Positions 21,828 through 33,119 of a DNA stretch of 64,000 nucleotides are shown one piece after another. The position numbers were made by a program, and so were the translations under genes. Source of the stretch: Aedes albopictus. Lineage: Eukaryota; Arthropoda; Insecta; Diptera; Culicidae. The notes beneath the pieces were generated by a model. That model was not told the DNA's origin and searched no databases. It saw only the letters and a program-made list of their open reading frames with translations. Each line of letters opens with the position of its first letter. Within the stretch, counting starts at the first letter, position 1. The stretch spans positions 289,226,089 through 289,290,088 of the forward strand of contig NC_085138.1 in NCBI RefSeq assembly GCF_035046485.1, in the 5' to 3' direction.

Positions 21828-22627
21828 CCTTAGAGGGTGTAATAGGGAGAGAGGGAATGAACACGAGTGGAACAATTGTCTTGAAGTCCGTTCAGCTGCT
21901 TGATTTCGCTGATGGTTTTGATATTATAGCTTGCAAATTTGAGACGATGGCGGAAACGTACATCCGACTAAAGAGTGAAGCCAGGTGAATCGGGAGGAAT
22001 TACCGCGCCCGCCACCCCGAATTTATATCGACGGTGATGAAATCGAGGCAGTTGAAGAATTCGTGTACTTGGGCTCACTGGTAACCGCCGACAACAACAC
22101 CAGAAGAGAAATTTAGAGACGCATTGTGGCAGGAAATCGAGCTTCCTTTGACCTCCGCAGCTCTACGATCGCACAAAGTTTGCCGTCACACGAAGTTGAC
22201 TATCTACAAAACACTGATAAGACCAGTAGTGCTCTATAGGCACGAATCATGGACTCTACGTGCAGATAACCAACGTGCCCTTGGAGTTTCCAATCGGAAG
22301 GTGTTGCGTGCCATTTACGACGGAGTGCAGATGAAAGACGGGACTTGGAGAAGGCGAATGAATCACGAGTTGCATCAGCTCCTGTGAAAACCAACCATCG
22401 TCCACGCCGCGAAAATGGGGAGGCTATGGTGGGCGGGTCACGTCATCAGGATGTCGGATAGCAACCCGACTAAAATGGTTCTCGAGAGTCGTCCGACCGA
22501 TACAAGAAGACGTGGAGCGCAGCGAGCTAGGTGGGTCGATCAAGTGGAGGACGATCTGCAGACCCTACGCAGACTGCGGAACTGGAGACAAACAGCCATG
22601 GACCGAGTGGAATGGAGGCGGCTACTA

Positions 22628-22798
22628 GGGCCTGTCCATAAACTACGTAGACTCTTAGGGGGGGAGGGGGGAGTCTGGCCAAAGTCTACGCTCCATACAA
22701 ATTTCGAAAATTTTGTATGGACAAAAGTCTACGAGGGGAAGGGGGGGGGGGGTCTGAGATGGCCCAAAAAAAGTCTACGTAGTTTATGGACAGCGCCC
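22628..22798. mobile_element. TA-flanked MITE (GGGCCTGTCC family)
   Basis: 171 bp, flanked by TA at 22626-22627 and 22799-22800. The TIR GGGCCTGTCCATAAACTACG at the left mirrors CGTAGTTTATGGACAGCGCCC at the right. The interior carries G-rich runs and paired AGTCTACG words. It sits in the C-terminal codons of the broken RTE ORF. Relatives are at 29093-32635 and 62753-62898. Confidence 0.85.
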
Positions 22799-22849
22799 TA
22801 TGTACAGCAGAGGTCGCTTATGCCTTAGTCTAACCGGTGAGGTAAGTAT

Positions 22850-24250
22850 ATACGATCATCTATTGTTTGTCCTTGCGTATACTTGCCCAGAATACCTCTT
22901 CTATATTCTGTTGAATGAATTGTATAAAAGCTCAACTTCGTGAAATCAAACCAACACAGGGTAACGGCGTTGCTCTATTTTCCCACCGCAGTCGAAGTCT
23001 TTACAAATCATGTTTTCTTTTACGCTTTCTGTCAGTTAAAGTTAGCCAATTTGCAGCCACTAGATCAGCGCCGCCTGATGGAAGTCTGCTACTGTTTGCT
23101 TTCAACGCCACCCGAGGGTCTCCATCGACCTGTCAAAAACAATAAAATACAGACGAAAAATATCTCGCACGGATCACTGGCCGACCAGACCAGTGCCAGT
23201 GCACTTGCTCGTATCATCCTTCACAAATCTCACATGTAGCTTTCGAGAGATCCAGAGTCCGCGGCCAAAAAAAAAATAGATATCCCCTTAAGTACGCACC
23301 ACGCCAAAGCAAACTCCGTCTTTCATCATCTGCCGGCGGCGCGCACAATTGGTGCTGCGCTACCTACCCCGTTGTGGTCGATGACACTTTGTTTGAAGAG
23401 TTATGAAAATAGTGAAAGACCGAGTAGGTACCTACCGAAAAAAAAAAATGAGTACACAGACACAAACCGTTCGTTCCGCGCGGACTTCGCTACCGGAGTT
23501 TAATGCCGAAATGATCGCGAGCGCGCACCAGTTTGGGCTACTTGAATTAAAAAACCATGAAATCGTATAGAGCTTGGAGCCCACTTGAGAAGGAACGATC
23601 CGCGACGACTCCGAGTCCGACTTCAGTCATACGCTGGCTGGTCGACGTCATCCGAAACCGAGCGATTCGGAGAATGGTCGAATGGATGCTTCTTCTTTTA
23701 ATGGGTTCGGCGACAGTTAATGTGGCTGGCTGGGCGCAGAGCCATGTGAGCATATAGTGCTCAGCGGGTAAACATCCCGAGGAAAGAAAAAAAAAGCGGC
23801 GTACAATTTATCAAAATCTAGGTTAATACAATCTTAAATGCGTGGTGTTTGGCGGTCATCGTCCGCGGACGAACCCCGGCCCGATGATGGTGAGGGCCCA
23901 TACTGTGAGCTACAAATTAAATTAGGAGGAAGAAAAATTAAGCTCCATTAATCATGGGGGTATGAGCATGCAGGGAAATGGGTAACATGGTTTTTTGGAG
24001 GCATTATTCGGATTAATGGGCGAATGCAAAAAAAAACAGTATACTGCCCATATTGTGCACAGCGATGCACCGTTGTTGAGATGTTTATTGGTGTTGTTAC
24101 GAGTTAGGGCTGCCCAATTGTTCGATAGTGAAAGTCAGAAAAAAGCTAGCATTTGATGGAATTTTTATAACCTTCGAACGTGTGGTCTCTATAGACCAGA
24201 TTGTGTAATTAACCTATGAACCTCTATCGCTCTAGGTTTCTTTTCATTTT
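22850..24250. other. Gene-free interval
   Basis: No supported gene or repeat. Several poly(A) runs of 8-10 bases (for example near 23265, 23440 and 23785) are scattered here. The frame at 23557-23757 has no motif. Confidence 0.45.
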
Positions 24251-24366
24251 CTTCGACTTTTTGGCGTAACGTTCCCATTGGGACAAAGTGTGCTTCTCAG
24301 CTTACTGTTCTATGAGCACTTTCACTGTTATTAACTGAAAGCTTCCTCGGCCAATGACCATTTTAG
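24251..24366 (-). mobile_element. Feilai SINE, 3' fragment
   Basis: The reverse complement aligns with the tail half of the Feilai copy at 40948-41226: aatggtcattggc, then ttcagttaataac, gtgctcatagaac, aagctgagaag and ggaacgttacgcc. The tRNA-like head is missing. Noticeably diverged. Confidence 0.7.
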
Positions 24367-24389
24367 ATTTGTATTGGTGTTACTTCTCC

Positions 24390-25172
24390 AAGTAGTGGGA
24401 GAAGACAGGACTACATCCCGACCCACTAAACACATTTCCACATCCGTCACACCCTACGTCTCTCCGAAACCACCAAGAAGGTATTGCTTCAGAGAGGGGC
24501 TAGTGCACATAGCACCCACAAGGTTAGCTGCGTAGTCATACAGCAACGAACGTTGAGTTGTCCACCAAGGTAGTATGCTGGTACTAAGCCAGCTTCTCGA
24601 GCGGTTCTTATCACTCCCTTTGTATTCGGAAGGCGAGTAGGTTCAACCACCACACCACACAACTTTCACATTACAAAGGTTGGTACTAATATTCCTTCCC
24701 TCTTCCACCCTGACTGCAAGGACGTGGCCGACGCAGTTATTGTACCATCGAAGAGAGTCTCTAAAGCGTGCACAGTGAGAATATTGACCACTCCCAGGCA
24801 ATTATTCAGTTGATTCATTGTGCAACTGGCATTGCTTCGGGTCGATCACGGAGTAGCAACCATAGATACATATGTGCAGTCAGTCTAAGCAAAGGAAGAC
24901 GAATAGGATCAACCACCACACTCGTGGGCAACGCGATTTCACATGCTGAAGGCTCATGCCTCATCAGCAAACACCAGAAGGAGCTACTAACAGTAAGACC
25001 TCCACCTGCTCCGTCAGTAGACTGACGCCACTACAGCAATGCTACCAGGATTTCGACCGCAGGGCACCCACGTAGACGTAGACGACTCCGAACTCTGGAC
25101 AACCTTTTGTATAGTGTCTGAACTAGCCAATCTCTGTGTCCACGTGCCAACTTCTCTGTATCTCCAAGACGG
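24390..25172 (-). mobile_element. Old 5'-truncated R1 copy
   Basis: 24440-24640 matches the R1 3' UTR at 7600-7800, and 25020-25172 matches 8030-8225 with many substitutions and small deletions. The centre (24660-25000) is poorly alignable. 3' UTR segments recur immediately after at 25185, so this is a separate truncated insertion lying head-to-tail with the larger relic. Confidence 0.6.
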
Positions 25173-28100
25173 CCGACTTCTACAACAAAAAATAATCCAG
25201 GACTACTTTCACCTCGCCCACTTAACAACATTCGCATGGTCGTGAACCCCTCGCGCCCTCAAGGTTAGCTGCGTAGCCTGCAGCAACGAACATCGATGAC
25301 TCACATTGGAGAGTTCATTCGGTAGCATGCTGGCGCTTGGCCAGGTTCCCGAGTGGTTCTTACCCCTCCCTTTGTCTGCTGAAGGCTAGGGTATCACTAC
25401 CCTATCAAGCCCTATCAGCTGCACCAGAAGATTGCTGACAGTAGGGTCTCACCTGTCCCGGCCCTTACCGGGGACTCCTTTTCATCCGCGGCCTCGGATA
25501 CAACCCAGTATACCGACGCCACGACAGCAATGCTACCAGAACTTCCTCTCCGCGGCCACTTTATCGCTGTAAGGGTCGATTTAGACCGCAAGGCACAGCT
25601 ATGACCAACTAAGCCGACTCCGAATCCCTGGACCACATCTTGCACCGCATCCGAGCTAGCCATTCTCCGAGTCAATGCGCCATCTCCTCTGTAGCTCCAA
25701 GACGATGTGGATCATAGCCGTTGAAACGGCATTACAGTCTAACTCATCCGGAGTGGTCCGGAGTTCTGTCCTCTCCGCAAGTGGCAAGCATACAGTAATG
25801 CGTTGTGCGAAAACGCGGGCACACGAACAAAACGTGCTCCGCCATTTTTTTTACACCAGCACAAACAGGGCATTCGGTAGAACCCGCATGCCCGAAACGG
25901 TGTACTGTGTCAGAAGAAACCATGGCCTGAAAGGACCTGTGGTTCCACCTTCCTCTGGTGGAACTGTTCCACGCACGCTGCCATTTGAGCATGGACGCAA
26001 ACCACTCAGTCCTACGTATGGTTCTTGTGCCGCGTATTTCTAAGCACTCTATGTCCTCCCCGATAAGGATACCGATAGGCACCATATCAGTGATGACGCA
26101 GAGTGCATCAAGTGATACGGTGCGGCACGCGATCGCAACCATCAGGCACATGAGCCTATATGTACTTTCCAGCTTACCACGGTAGCTTTCGATACTTAGC
26201 GCTGTGCCCAACGCCGGGCCGCCATAGCTAAGTATGGACGTAGCAACATTAGTCAGAAGCTAGCGCTTACTGGCATACACCGCAGAGCTATTGGACATCA
26301 TCCTGGACAGCCACCACATCAATTTTGTGGTGAGCCAACTACAGATTCCTGGATCTCATCCACGCCTTCACAACCTTGACCGAGTGGTCAGTAGTCAACA
26401 CCACTTCTTTGATCGATTCACCGTAGACTTCCAGGATAATGTTGTCAGCGAAGCTGACGATGTCCACCTCCACCGGGAGCTCTAACCTCAACACCTCGTT
26501 GTACATGATATTCCATAACACCGGACCCAGAATGGAACCTTGCGGGACTCCTGAGGTTATGTGAAAGCACTTCCGACCCACCTTCTTATCGTAAACCAGT
26601 ACTCGATGTTAGAAGTAACTTCCGAGAATCTTATACAGGTTCCCGGGTATACCCAGACACAGGAACGCATCGGCAACTGACGTTATTGAACGCGTTCCTT
26701 ACATCCAGAATCATTACTGCACATCCCCCTCCAATCATGTTGGAGCGCTATCTTGTTGGTCATAGTAATCGACAGGATAGCGTCAACAGTCGACCTTCCC
26801 TTCCGGAAGCCGAACTGGCTGCTCGAGAGACCATATAAACCCTCGGTATGCCTCAACATTTTATTGAGGATGATCTTATCGAGCACCTTCCCCGCCGTGT
26901 CGATCAAGCATATTTGTTTATATGTCGACCCGACAGGTCTCCGGGTGGTTTTCCCACTTTTGACAATAGAACCAGGTTCTGCGTCTTCCACACTTCTAAG
27001 AAAACTCCCTCTTCCAGGCATTTCCGGATAGCGGACCTGAACGTCTCGGGAGCCTCTGCCAATAGTCACTTATAGGAACAGGTTTGGAACTTTGTCCGGA
27101 CCTGGGGCCTTACCTACGCTAAGAGACTTTGCTATCGCAGCCAATTCCACATCTGTGACCCTCTCCTTATCGCCAGTCCTAGTCCCTAACTGTCCTACGA
27201 AAAGAGGCCAAGGGCTAGGATCATGACGAGGAAAAAGCCCCTCGATGATCCCTTCCCACAACTAAGTAGGAGCCATTGCACCTCTCGTCTTGACCATCAC
27301 GACCCTGTAGGTATCACTTCACGTATCTGGCAGAGGCCCTCAAAGAAGGCCTTTTTGCAAGCCCTTAACTCGGTCTTCAGCGTGGTTTTTGCAGCGGTGA
27401 ATACCACCCGTCGTTCGTTACGCTCTTCTTCAGATCATGCCCGCTGTATCTGCCACCTAGCCCGTAGGCAGACGCGGCGCAGGTCTGCAATCGCTTAAGT
27501 CCAATAAGCCGGTGGCCTCCCATTTCTAGGGTGGACTCGCCTAGCCTTGGTCACCTAAATACCTCGTTGTCGAAGTATGATATCTTCCACCTTTGAGGGT
27601 TTGGCCTTGGCCTAGCTGCCTCTTCCTCTACGCGCTGCCTGCTGTTGCTGTAGTCGATACTGCATCAAACCTCCGCCAGGTGGTTGCTGTGAGTGTAACT
27701 ATCGTCTACTCTCCAGTTCAAAGTACTTGTTAGGCAAGGACTACAAAAAGTAAAGTCTATAATCGACTCCACACCGTTTCGACTAAAGGAACTCTTGGTA
27801 CCGATATTAGTCAGGTCGACATCTAGCATGGTCAGTGTCTCTAGCAGGATCTGACCCCGCTGGTTCGTGAAACGGCTTCCACATTCCACAGCCCAGACAT
27901 TGAAGTCACCCGCTATTACCATCGGCCTTCGCCCTGTCAGCAGCGCCGTCATACAGTCCAGCATCTGCGTGAACTGCTTGATCAACAACGGTGGAGGCGC
28001 ATAACACCTACAGAAGAACCTACTCCGTTCACTTTGGTGACCACGAAGCTCTCATAGGTAGTAGACACCAACTCCTGGGCAGGGTATTTATCCGTCGTCC

Positions 28101-29191
28101 ATGACACCGCCATCTTTCCGGGCCCATAAGCGACCCAATTATCGTTGCCGGCGGGTACTCGGTATGAGTCCGCTATGATGGCGATATCCGTCGCCCCTCA
28201 GAAACCGCCTGACAAAGTTACTGAGTTGCGTCAGTTCAGCGGCGTTATCTGCACTGTGATTTGTTTACTGGGGCTTCGCACCTTTGACCACCCGTTACGG
28301 ATTTCCCGGAACAAATCAGACAAATGAGTGGACTCGTGCATCCTTATGGTGCCTTATGGTTTCCGGCACCGCATCTCCTGCACAGCTTGCTGCTGGTTCC
28401 AGACACCTGAAGCAAACCTCAGGTGGCTCATGATAGGTCCGATGGCATACAGACTAGCCCACCTTTATCTTCCCTACTTTAACGCACGTATTAGCGTCCG
28501 TCTCAGGTAGCTGTTCCAAGGCCACCTATGTCCCTACCGGACCGAACAGCTGCGGCGGCCACCTGCCCTTGCACTGTTGCCGCAGCGCCGTGACGAGCTC
28601 TTCCGCTTCACTGACCTCGGCTAGGTTGTTCACCTCCGCTGTAAGAGCCCTCACCTCGACCCCTTCGCCAAGGACCTCTTCCGCCATACTTTTGTAGGCG
28701 GCACCCTTGCGCTCCTTATCGCGCCAAACTCGAAGATCTTTTCACCCGTACGAGTACGTCTAATACTGCGCACGACAAATCCCGGATCCATGAGCTTGGC
28801 GTCGCTTCACATCGCCTTCAAAACGTCCGGTCTTGATGACGAGCACGTCACCTTTCTCGATCGCGCTTGGCAGACATCTACTCTCCTACGTCTCCTGGCT
28901 TCGGTGTCCCTACGCTCCTGCCTATCTAGCGTTCTTTTTTCCTTCTTCCTTTTCCGCTCAACTGTCGTCCTGGCTGGGTCCGACTTACCGGCATTACTGC
29001 CGGCCTTCGGAGTTAGTATCCGCCTTGTCTTGCGAGCACTGCCTGGCAGCTCCTCACCTGACGGCTGCCTCTCCCGCTTCTGCGAGTGTATAGGGGCTGT
29101 TCATAAACCACGTGGACTTTGGGGGGGGGGGGGGCAGGTGTCTGTTGGTGGTTCACCCAAAGTCTACGCTCCATACACATTTTAAAATATT

Positions 29192-29470
29192 TGTTGTGGA
29201 GGATTTCTCTTCTGGTAAAACTGGCAACACTGATATGCTCTGTATCCACTGGCAATAGAGTTAACTGACTAATTGGAATCAGTCAAGTAGAAAGTGTTGG
29301 GATATTGGTTATTCGGAATGGTGAAATAATACTAGAATGTAAGTCAATTTTAGATGTAAATAACCTAGATTAAATAATAAACATAATAAATTTCCAGCAT
29401 TGAAGCTGACCACATGAACGGCTGCTTTCAATATCTGTTTCGATCACCCTGAAACTGACCTCTCCCAACA
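29192..29470 (+). repeat. 5' LTR of the 1.43-kb element
   Basis: Starts TGTTGTGG, ends CCCAACA. Identical by eye to 30346-30624. Contains AATAAA near 29379 that could serve as a polyadenylation signal. Confidence 0.88.
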
Positions 29471-29494
29471 GACTTCAATGATTCTAAGGAATTA

Positions 29495-30412
29495 TTGTTG
29501 ACAATCGAGGTCGTCATGGAAGACATACAGCGAGGTCTAGACCGGTTGGAGGAGCGAAAGCAATCTTGGAGAGCTTACTACGAAGAGGAAGAAAGGCGTA
29601 TAGAAGCAGAGTACCAACAAGGATTAATCGATATTGAGGAAGCTTACAAAAAAGCTGCTGAAAAGATTAAGTTGGACTTCTGTGCCAGGAGAAAGGCGAT
29701 CGAAAGACAGTATGGCGGGATAAATGAGTGCGCACCGTTAGCACAATACAGTGAAATGGACGCTTTCCCATCCAAGTCAGATTGCGGTAGTAACTCGAAA
29801 TCCAAAATAATAGCAAACCCTTCGAAACACCAGATTAAACGTCGAATGTGTTCTTCAAATCCGACATCTCCTGCACATGACGTCGAAGCTGTGTCGAAAA
29901 TTGCGTATATCAAAAACGCAAATAGTGATGACGTCATAACAATCGATAGCAATGATCATAAAAACTGCATCGTTTATCAAGGAAAGAAGTGGATTGTTTT
30001 TGATCCACCCAGCAATACACTAAATTTAACAGAGCTTTCTGATTCCATGTGGAAGAGGAAACAATACGATAAGCAAACTCTGCAGATCACGTGCAATAGA
30101 TGGACAAAATTCATTCATCCGTTTTTATCAGTCTACGTAGTGTTGGAGGTTTTCGATCCCGGTGGATATACACTTGGATATACACAAAGGAACGCACCGA
30201 AACAAACACAAAACAACAAAGCGATTCGAGTTGGCGACTATCGACGGCTAGAGTTGGTTTCGTTGGGCAAAAAGCAATTCCATGGGAAATGGGAAACTGT
30301 AATAATCAGACTGGTTACCAGTTTTACGTGGGGGGGGGGGGGGATTGTTGTGGAGGATTTCTCTTCTGGTAAAACTGGCAACACTGATATGCTCTGTATC
30401 CACTGGCAATAG
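29495..30412 (+). CDS. Unrecognised coiled-coil ORF of the LTR element
   Basis: A 305-residue frame, the only substantial one in the element; a second ATG at 29516 is an equally likely start. Residues 8-75 are strongly charged and heptad-like (EERKQSWRAYYEEEERRIEA and following), predicting a coiled coil. Residues 90-140 are Ser/Asn/Lys-rich. The rest has a YQGKKWIVFDPPS segment and a YVVLEVFDPGGYTLGYTQ segment that I cannot place. It has no zinc knuckle, protease or RT motif. The frame passes through the poly-G tract (Gly run) and ends 67 bp inside the 3' LTR, so the true stop may be elsewhere. It could be a divergent Gag or a captured host gene. Function unknown. Confidence 0.5.
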   Translation: MLTIEVVMEDIQRGLDRLEERKQSWRAYYEEEERRIEAEYQQGLIDIEEAYKKAAEKIKLDFCARRKAIERQYGGINECAPLAQYSEMDAFPSKSDCGSNSKSKIIANPSKHQIKRRMCSSNPTSPAHDVEAVSKIAYIKNANSDDVITIDSNDHKNCIVYQGKKWIVFDPPSNTLNLTELSDSMWKRKQYDKQTLQITCNRWTKFIHPFLSVYVVLEVFDPGGYTLGYTQRNAPKQTQNNKAIRVGDYRRLELVSLGKKQFHGKWETVIIRLVTSFTWGGGGIVVEDFSSGKTGNTDMLCIHWQ

Positions 30413-30624
30413 AGTTAACTGACTAATTGGAATCAGTCAAGTAGAAAGTGTTGGGATATTGGTTATTCGGAATGGTGAAATAATACTAGAATGTAAGTCA
30501 ATTTTAGATGTAAATAACCTAGATTAAATAATAAACATAATAAATTTCCAGCATTGAAGCTGACCACATGAACGGCTGCTTTCAATATCTGTTTCGATCA
30601 CCCTGAAACTGACCTCTCCCAACA
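30346..30624 (+). repeat. 3' LTR of the 1.43-kb element
   Basis: Second LTR, 279 bp, directly after the poly-G tract. Followed by the target duplication atatt (30625-30629). Confidence 0.88.
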
Positions 30625-31074
30625 ATATTTGTATGAACAAAAGTCTACGAGGGGGTAGGGAAAGGGGGTCTGAGATGACCTGAATTTGGTCTAGGGGCAT
30701 CTGGGGTAATACGCACTGTCGAGGCAAAACGCACCCCCTTTGTTTTTCAGGGATTATCGGTTTTAGAGTTTTGAAACCTTATCAGTCTAATAGAACGTCT
30801 TAATAAATGAGCATCTGGATAATTTCACATATCTGCGTTACGTAATTAGTGAGAAAAATAAATAAAATTGAAAAGCACGATTCTGATGTAATTTTCCCGA
30901 TCGTTTGTCAAATGATTTGATGGTGATAATCGACCAAACATCTAATGCTGTTGTGTTTATTCAGTTCATTGAGGGCAATGCTAAGCATAGGAAAAATAAC
31001 TTAAACAGTAATCTACGTAAATTATATGTTTTAAACTATATTATTTTATGCTATTTATTGGGGCAATATGCACT

Positions 31075-32141
31075 CCCAGACAACCAATTTGCACGTATAA
31101 TGAAGTTTATGTTCATGTTATACGTACTTTTATGCGTTAAAGTTACATCGCATAAGATGCAGCAAAAGTGTCTTATGCGTACAAAAGTGGAGGCGCTATA
31201 CGTGCATTGACGAAAAAATAATAACGCTATATGACTTGAAGCGATATCTTATGCGATGCACCGCGTGCACTATTGCGACGCAATTTAGCATCTTATGCGA
31301 TTTAATAATATTGAAAAAAAAAAAAAACAATTATGTCAGCTCAATATCGAACTAATGACCTCTGGATTGTCGAGCCACACTTCACACACAACACCAAACG
31401 CTACTTATGATACAAGCTGATTAATTATCATGATATTCTAACTCACCTCAGTGTTTGTTGGAACGCATTTGGTTTACTTGCGCTGTGCGTGTTTGGCAGG
31501 CTAAAAACGATTTCCCATACAGTTTTCCTGCCCCTCTCTGGCTAACACCTCCCATTGTTGATTATCCAGCCAATTCAACAAATAATAATGACTTTGCAAC
31601 CATAATTATGGTTGTTCACTTTCTTGTAGCTTTTTGGCACTGCATCCACAGTGCAACAGAAACTCTTTAATTGTTATCACATATCAAATCGCATAATGCC
31701 AACATAAACGCTTCTAGCTTATGCGAGTTTGTATGCACACTTCAACGAGTTTATTTGTACTTTTATGCGATTTCATCCATACACCAATACGAGGTAAACT
31801 GACACAACAAGAAAAGTACCAAGCGAAGTCGTATAATCATTGCAGTACGCAATTATGCGAATTCATTAGACACTTTGCGAGTTCGCTCGCACGCTTTTAC
31901 GAGTAAGTAAAATTCATCGCAATAAAACATCAGAATATCATCTACTACGATGTACTCCTACCTTATAAAAGTTTATTTGTATTATTATATGACTTTACCT
32001 GATACATCGTAATAAGTTCAAAAAATAACATCGTATGCGATGAAATTTGTCAGTCAGCCGTACATATATGCGATAGTGACTCAAAATAGTACTTTATACG
32101 ATGTACAACGTGGTTTCTTATGCGACTCCTGGTTGTCTGGG
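31075..32141. mobile_element. CCCA...TGGG TIR element with TTATGCGA motif
   Basis: cccagacaacca (31075-31086) mirrors tggttgtctggg (32130-32141). The only flank duplication I see is CT. The 1067-bp interior holds about a dozen copies of TTATGCGA or its complement, crowded toward both ends (for example near 31135, 31165, 31240, 31290, 31725, 31765, 31855, 32115). It also has a tRNA-like block near 31336-31400 beside an A-run. No transposase or long ORF. Resembles the element at 6874-13295 in plan but not in motif. Confidence 0.65.
31336..31400 (-). ncRNA. Degenerate tRNA-like block
   Basis: On the minus strand a B-box-like TTAGTTCGATATTG follows a TGGCTCGACAATCC segment, and the T-rich run near 31311-31326 lies downstream. 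Corresponds in position and orientation to 7203-7271 in the other CCCA element. Much degraded. Confidence 0.3.
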
Positions 32142-32941
32142 CTCCATTCGTTGGGGCAAAACGCACCTATAGAAAACAAGCTGTAATCATATCTATGAGT
32201 GCTCTGTAAGTAATCGCATACAAAATTGAGCTATTGTTTGTCTTAAAACCTTATAAAACATGCATTTTGTCTAAGAAGTAAAAAGATTTCTAAACTCGAC
32301 GGTGCATCTTGCCTCAATGTTGTGGTGCGTCTTGCCCCTTTGTTTGAGTGCATCCTGCCCCATTGTTGTAGTGCATTTTACCCCGAGCAAGGGTGCATAC
32401 TGCCCCGCATAAACATACGAAGCCGTAATGTTAGTCTTTACATAAAACGTTATTTTCAAGAGCTGAACTGTATTAAGGCTGAAATTTTGTTTGGTTTCTC
32501 TTAGAATGAAAGTATATGCAATGAATGCATGCATTAAACCAATAAATTATTGCCTTTTTATATGCATTTGGACGCATCTTCCTTAAGTGGTGCGTATTAC
32601 CCCAGAATCCCCTACGTGGTTTATGAACGTACCCTTATGCTGCAGTTTCCACGAGTTTCTCGTGGTCTTTCTTGGCATCGTTTAATGACTTCCGAAGTCG
32701 CAACAGAGCCTGTTTGAGGTCCTTGCTTATGTTGGACTTTGAGGATGCAAGGTCAATGATTTTGCCAAGCTGCTGGACAGCCACCTCCATCGAGACCCGT
32801 CTCGCTTTTGATGACCCACGGGTTAGTATGTATGTACTACTATTTTTAGCCGGCAACTACACGACTGACTCGCTGAAGGGGTGGGGGTGGGGTGGTCGTC
32901 AGGTCCCTGGACTACTGTCTCTGCTGCTCTCCCATATCTTT

Positions 32942-33055
32942 TAGCTGGCGGTCTTTGTCGTCGATTGACCCGTGGAAGCATGAACTAGGTACTTGTGAGG
33001 ACCAGAGCTATGGTGGACGCTCTGGGTTGTCAACTCACTATTTTGAAGCTCCTCA
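32942..33055 (+). repeat. Dispersed repeat, copy 3
   Basis: tagctggcggtctttgtcgt, then tggaagcatga, then gaccagagctatggtgg, colinear with 13976-14090 at perhaps 70-75% identity by eye. Confidence 0.6.
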
Positions 33056-33119
33056 CTGCACTGATATGCACTCTGTAACTCAAATCACCCAAGCAACCAC
33101 ATTTCAGAGAAAGAAAAGC

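Larger units (their letters stand above)
19390..22845 (+). pseudogene. Broken RTE-clade (JAM1-like) non-LTR element
   Basis: An RTE-type endonuclease-RT polyprotein in pieces. Endonuclease landmarks are VALQELCWTG near 19770, GDMNAQVGREE near 20085, IDHVLIDGKF near 20290 and SANIDSDHYLV near 20350. RT landmarks are LKNNKAAGADQLPSELLKY (21067-21120) and HHLFIDFKSAYDTIDREQLW (21435-21495). The C terminus with GRLWWAGHVIRM runs from 22415. The catalytic motif is FADG instead of FADD (GGT at 21914-21916). The reading frame shifts or stops repeatedly (near 20050, 20766, 20957, 21160, 21357 and 21536). MITEs are inserted at 21641-21827 and 22628-22798. It is dead. The 5' and 3' limits are approximate. 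Confidence 0.85.
29192..30624 (+). mobile_element. Young non-autonomous LTR retrotransposon (1.43 kb)
   Basis: Two 279-bp LTRs, TGTTGTGGAG...CTCCCAACA, at 29192-29470 and 30346-30624 that I could not tell apart by eye. A perfect 5-bp duplication, atatt, lies at 29187-29191 and 30625-30629. A polypurine tract of 14 Gs then A (30330-30344) precedes the 3' LTR, giving plus orientation. The 875-bp interior encodes one ORF and no protease, RT or integrase, so it must be mobilised in trans. Termini and duplication fit copia or a similar group. No TGG primer-binding start is seen after the 5' LTR. Confidence 0.88.
30694..32612. mobile_element. TA-flanked TIR element (GGGGCATCTG family)
   Basis: ggggcatctggggtaatacg at the left mirrors gtattaccccagaatcccc at the right (32594-32612), with TA at 30692-30693 and 32613-32614. 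Inside each end are diverged words such as GCAAAACGCACCCC and GTGCATCTTGCCCC, repeated at least five times near 32300-32405. It lies in the right half of the MITE at 29093-32635 and is itself opened by 31075-32141. No transposase. Confidence 0.75.
29093..32635. mobile_element. MITE (GGGGCTGTTC family), opened by two insertions
   Basis: The left end GGGGCTGTTCATAAACCACG (29093-29112) is mirrored at 32615-32635 by acgtggtttatgaacgtaccc, with TA next to each end. Inner parts are 29113-29191 and 30625-30693, including the AGTCTACG words and G-runs seen at 22628-22798. The original MITE would be about 190 bp; the rest is the LTR element (29192-30624) and the TA element (30694-32612). Confidence 0.75.
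25173..32868 (-). pseudogene. Decayed near full-length R1 copy, split by nested TEs
   Basis: Diverged homologue of the intact R1. Recognisable pieces on the minus strand are the ORF2 C-terminal knuckle (25744-26211), the RT block with VPQGSILGP and a mutated FADN in place of FADD (GTT at 26441-26443), the RT fingers (26683-27261), the endonuclease with GDFNVWAVECGS (27665-27988), and ORF1 zinc-knuckle remnants (28300-28520). The rest of ORF1 resumes at 32635-32860, and a 5' end matching 12906-12940 lies near 32822-32868. Many frameshifts and stops; not functional. The gap 29093-32635 is later insertions. Confidence 0.85.
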
